Of a stretch of DNA of 64,000 nt, positions 62,345-64,000 are shown piece after piece; positions within the stretch are counted from its first letter, which is position 1, and every line of letters starts with the position of its first letter. The notes under the pieces were generated by a model. It saw nothing but the letters and a program-made list of their open reading frames with translations, was not told where the DNA came from and did no database searches. Origin of the DNA: Ostrinia nubilalis (taxonomy: Eukaryota > Arthropoda > Insecta > Lepidoptera > Crambidae); assembly GCF_963855985.1 (NCBI RefSeq), contig NC_087118.1, forward strand, positions 10,808,501 through 10,872,500, written 5' to 3'. A program made the translations under genes and the position numbers.

Positions 62345-62626
62345 TTATAGTAGCACATGGTTAAAAAGCAGGCAAACATCAGAGTAATCTTGCTGTCGTC
62401 GTCTCGTGTTAGTTTTAGTAACAACAGTCATATATTGAGACTCATCCAAATGATATTTATAATGGAGTTTATTTGGCTCAGAAGGAAGCACCTTGACTTC
62501 TTTTATTTTCATCCATTGCACAACAGCGTTCAAGTTCTTGGTCCAATTTTTACAGCCTAAGGTTGACTTAAAATCCAAAAATTTGGTATGATCCAACTCG
62601 ATTACAGTACATGGTTGTAGTTTCAT
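62345..62626 (-). pseudogene. Unrecognised protein segment, left foldback arm
   Basis: 93 codons: YTVIELDHTKFLDFKS-type sequence, LGCKNWTKNLNAVVQWMKIK, EVKVLPSEPNKLHYKYHLDE, SQYMTVVTKTNTRRRQQDYS. Probably from a transposon or a host gene copied into the element. I do not know the family. Confidence 0.45.
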
Positions 62627-62653
62627 GCTTTGATTGAAAGATGTGCCAAAAAT

Positions 62654-62824
62654 AAATGTATTTATACTCCTTTAGAATGGTTTTCATTGGTACGATGGGC
62701 TAAACAAGATGGGAAACCATATACTGTAATCGAGTTGCATCATACCAAATTTTTGGATTTTGAGTCAATCTTAGGCTGTAAAAATTGGACTAAGAACTTG
62801 AACGGTGATGTTGTGTTCAAATAA
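62654..62824 (+). pseudogene. Unrecognised protein segment, right foldback arm
   Basis: Encodes YTPLEWFSLVRWAKQDGKPY, TVIELHHTKFLDFESILGCK and then breaks by frameshift near NLNGDVVF. Its N-terminal 20 residues (in the loop region) extend the protein beyond what the left arm shows. Confidence 0.45.
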
Positions 62825-63195
62825 ACTCCATTATAAATATCATTTGGATGAGTCTCAATATATGACTGTTGTTACTAAAACTAACACGAGACGACGACAG
62901 CAAGATTACTCTGATGTTTGCTTCCTTTTTAACCATAAAATATGCTACCTATAACCAAAGTTAAAAAAAATACTTGGTAAGCCTTTGTACTAGAGGTGTC
63001 ATTCCAGCGGTGCATCACCAATTCTATCACAATATTCTTGTAGATTCTTTTAATCAAAATGCTGAGAGTGATTCAGATTTACTTTTTTTAGTTATAAAGC
63101 TTTTTACCTATTATTGATTAGGTACTTATAAAAATACATAAAAATGTCACTAATTAAAGAAATTTAGTTTGTCACAGATCGTCATAAATTATAGC

Positions 63196-63342
63196 CTAAT
63201 GTTATGTTATTCTGGGTTATAAACAAAAATACTGTAAAGTTTCATCAAAATCTGTTCGGTAGTTTTTGCGCGAAAGAGTTACAAATTTCCAGACATCCTG
63301 ATATCCAGACATCCTAACTTTCGCATTTATAATATTAGTAGG
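63196..63342 (-). repeat. Moth-type dispersed repeat ending TACTAATATTATAAATGCGA
   Basis: The minus strand starts TCCTACTAATATTATAAATG and continues through CTCTTTCGCGCAAAAACTAC, GATTTTGATGAAACTTTAC. This edge is one of the commonest moth repeat motifs; I think of it as a Helitron-like (Lep1) family but cannot prove this. It lies in an intron of the piggyBac-type gene. Confidence 0.65.
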
Positions 63343-63352
63343 ATCGAAGTAC

Positions 63353-63436
63353 CTTCATCACTAAGTAAATCACTGGAGATCAAATTAGAAAATGCTTGGA
63401 TTTCTATTAAATCAGCTCCTTCAGGCAATGGCGAAT
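63353..63436 (-). CDS. piggyBac-type gene, exon 2
   Basis: 84 bp between TTTTCAG (63437 on) and GTACTT. Encodes SPLPEGADLIEIQAFSNLIS, SDLLSDE. Joins exon 1 with a split Asp codon (G + AT) and exon 3 with a split Val codon, both phase 1. The 5' splice site GTACTT is weak. Confidence 0.6.
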
Positions 63437-63799
63437 CTGAAAATATTAAAAAAACACAAACATAAAATATAATTTAACTTCACAACGAAGACGAAAAAAT
63501 CGTAATTAAACGTTACAATAGGAATAAATACTCAATTTACCAACGTAAACAATATTAAATTGCACATACAATATCAAACGTACGAAAACAAACCACGTTA
63601 ATAATCGTATGTATTACATACGATAAAAAATAAATTTAATTGACAACGTTTATCATGGTATGTAAAACATACGATACTTTGTTAGCTTAAAAAAGGAACG
63701 TAAAGAATCTTATGTGTTAATTACTATAGTTTTGAATAGCTAGTAACAAAATATAAGGCAATTTTCAACACCAAAAGGAAAACTGTAATTACTACTTAC

Positions 63800-63866
63800 C
63801 TAATAGTATGCGCTCGCTAGCGGTGAACCAAACCGCTTCTCCCCTGTAGACGATCGCACAGGACAT
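63800..63866 (-). CDS. piggyBac-type gene, exon 1 with start codon
   Basis: ATG at 63866-63864, encoding MSCAIVYRGEAVWFTASERI, LL and then a strong 5' splice site (G/GTAAGTAG). Upstream sequence to 64000 has TACGAT-type words repeated (CGATAGTATACG, ACATACGAT, also near 63600-63670). No other gene seen there. Confidence 0.6.
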
Positions 63867-64000
63867 TACGATAGTATACGTTGCGATCGTGGATTACATA
63901 CGATTGAATACGTGTGAAAAATCTTTTATTTTAAATGATATTGCAATTTTTGTTCGCGGGTTCGATAATACGTATTTTAGTAATTATAAAATGCTTATAA

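Larger units (their letters stand above)
62150..63156. repeat. 1-kb imperfect foldback carrying coding sequence in both arms
   Basis: Arms of about 460-490 bp (62150-62640 and about 62690-63156) are inverted copies with small differences. Shared sequence includes CTTTGGTTATAG, TCGTCGTCTCGTGTTAG, GATTACAGTA-type and TATTTTTATAAGTA blocks. Each arm carries part of the same protein gene. No clear target duplication. Confidence 0.8.

Noticed and set aside
1..64000. CRISPR array or bacterial operon
   Set aside because: No regularly spaced short repeats; the ATGA overlaps belong to a Polinton, and introns and LINEs show a eukaryotic genome.

Overview
The window looks like a piece of a lepidopteran (moth or butterfly) nuclear genome. 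The evidence is AT-rich intergenic DNA, moth-typical dispersed repeats, Copia elements primed by an internal part of initiator tRNA-Met, RTE and Jockey-type LINEs, small spliced host exons and no bacterial gene organisation. Most of the 64 kb is transposable-element DNA, much of it nested. No family was searched; names rest on reading motifs and on target-site duplications (TSDs) that can be seen.

Layout. 0.5-3 kb: BEL/Pao integrase remnant, a truncated LINE ORF1 and a diverged direct repeat. 3.19-7.50 kb: complete Copia element (minus strand), identical 125-bp LTRs, TSD ACTTG, one open 1306-codon Gag-Pol. 8.69-9.73 kb: an almost perfect 1,047-bp foldback with a TA duplication. 10.3-11.4 kb: a moth-type dispersed repeat. 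12.5-20.1 kb: three in-phase exons of an unrecognised host gene, whose last intron holds a second Copia element (12.91-19.34 kb, TSD CATAG, identical LTRs) that is full of coding lesions and carries 2.15 kb of inserted repeats.

20.2-58.0 kb is the main discovery: a Polinton/Maverick, a virus-like self-synthesising DNA transposon, broken into about a dozen pieces by later insertions. On the plus strand is a protein-primed DNA polymerase B (20.18-37.96 kb, five pieces). Convergent on the minus strand, in transcription order, are a packaging ATPase, an acidic conserved protein, a fibre-like coiled-coil protein, a retroviral-type integrase with chromodomain, a phospholipase-A2/hydrophobic protein, an adenovirus-type cysteine protease, a penton-like minor capsid protein, a 48-residue basic protein, a major capsid protein and a small conserved ORF. 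The insertions are a Jockey-like LINE (with a retroposed insert inside it), a Gypsy element (with a hAT element inside its gag), three TA-duplicating elements, a deleted Copia, an element with an 11-bp duplication, an RTE LINE, a 2-kb terminal-inverted-repeat element and a short LINE tail. About 26 kb of 38 kb is insertion; about 11-12 kb is Polinton. Four minus-strand gene boundaries show ATGA stop-start overlaps and a fifth shows ATGAGTAA.

58-64 kb: a piggyBac-type transposase gene (minus) with three phase-matched upstream exons reaching 63.87 kb. Its introns hold a short RTE tail (12-bp TSD), a Copia remnant, a 1-kb imperfect foldback carrying coding sequence, and a moth-type dispersed repeat.
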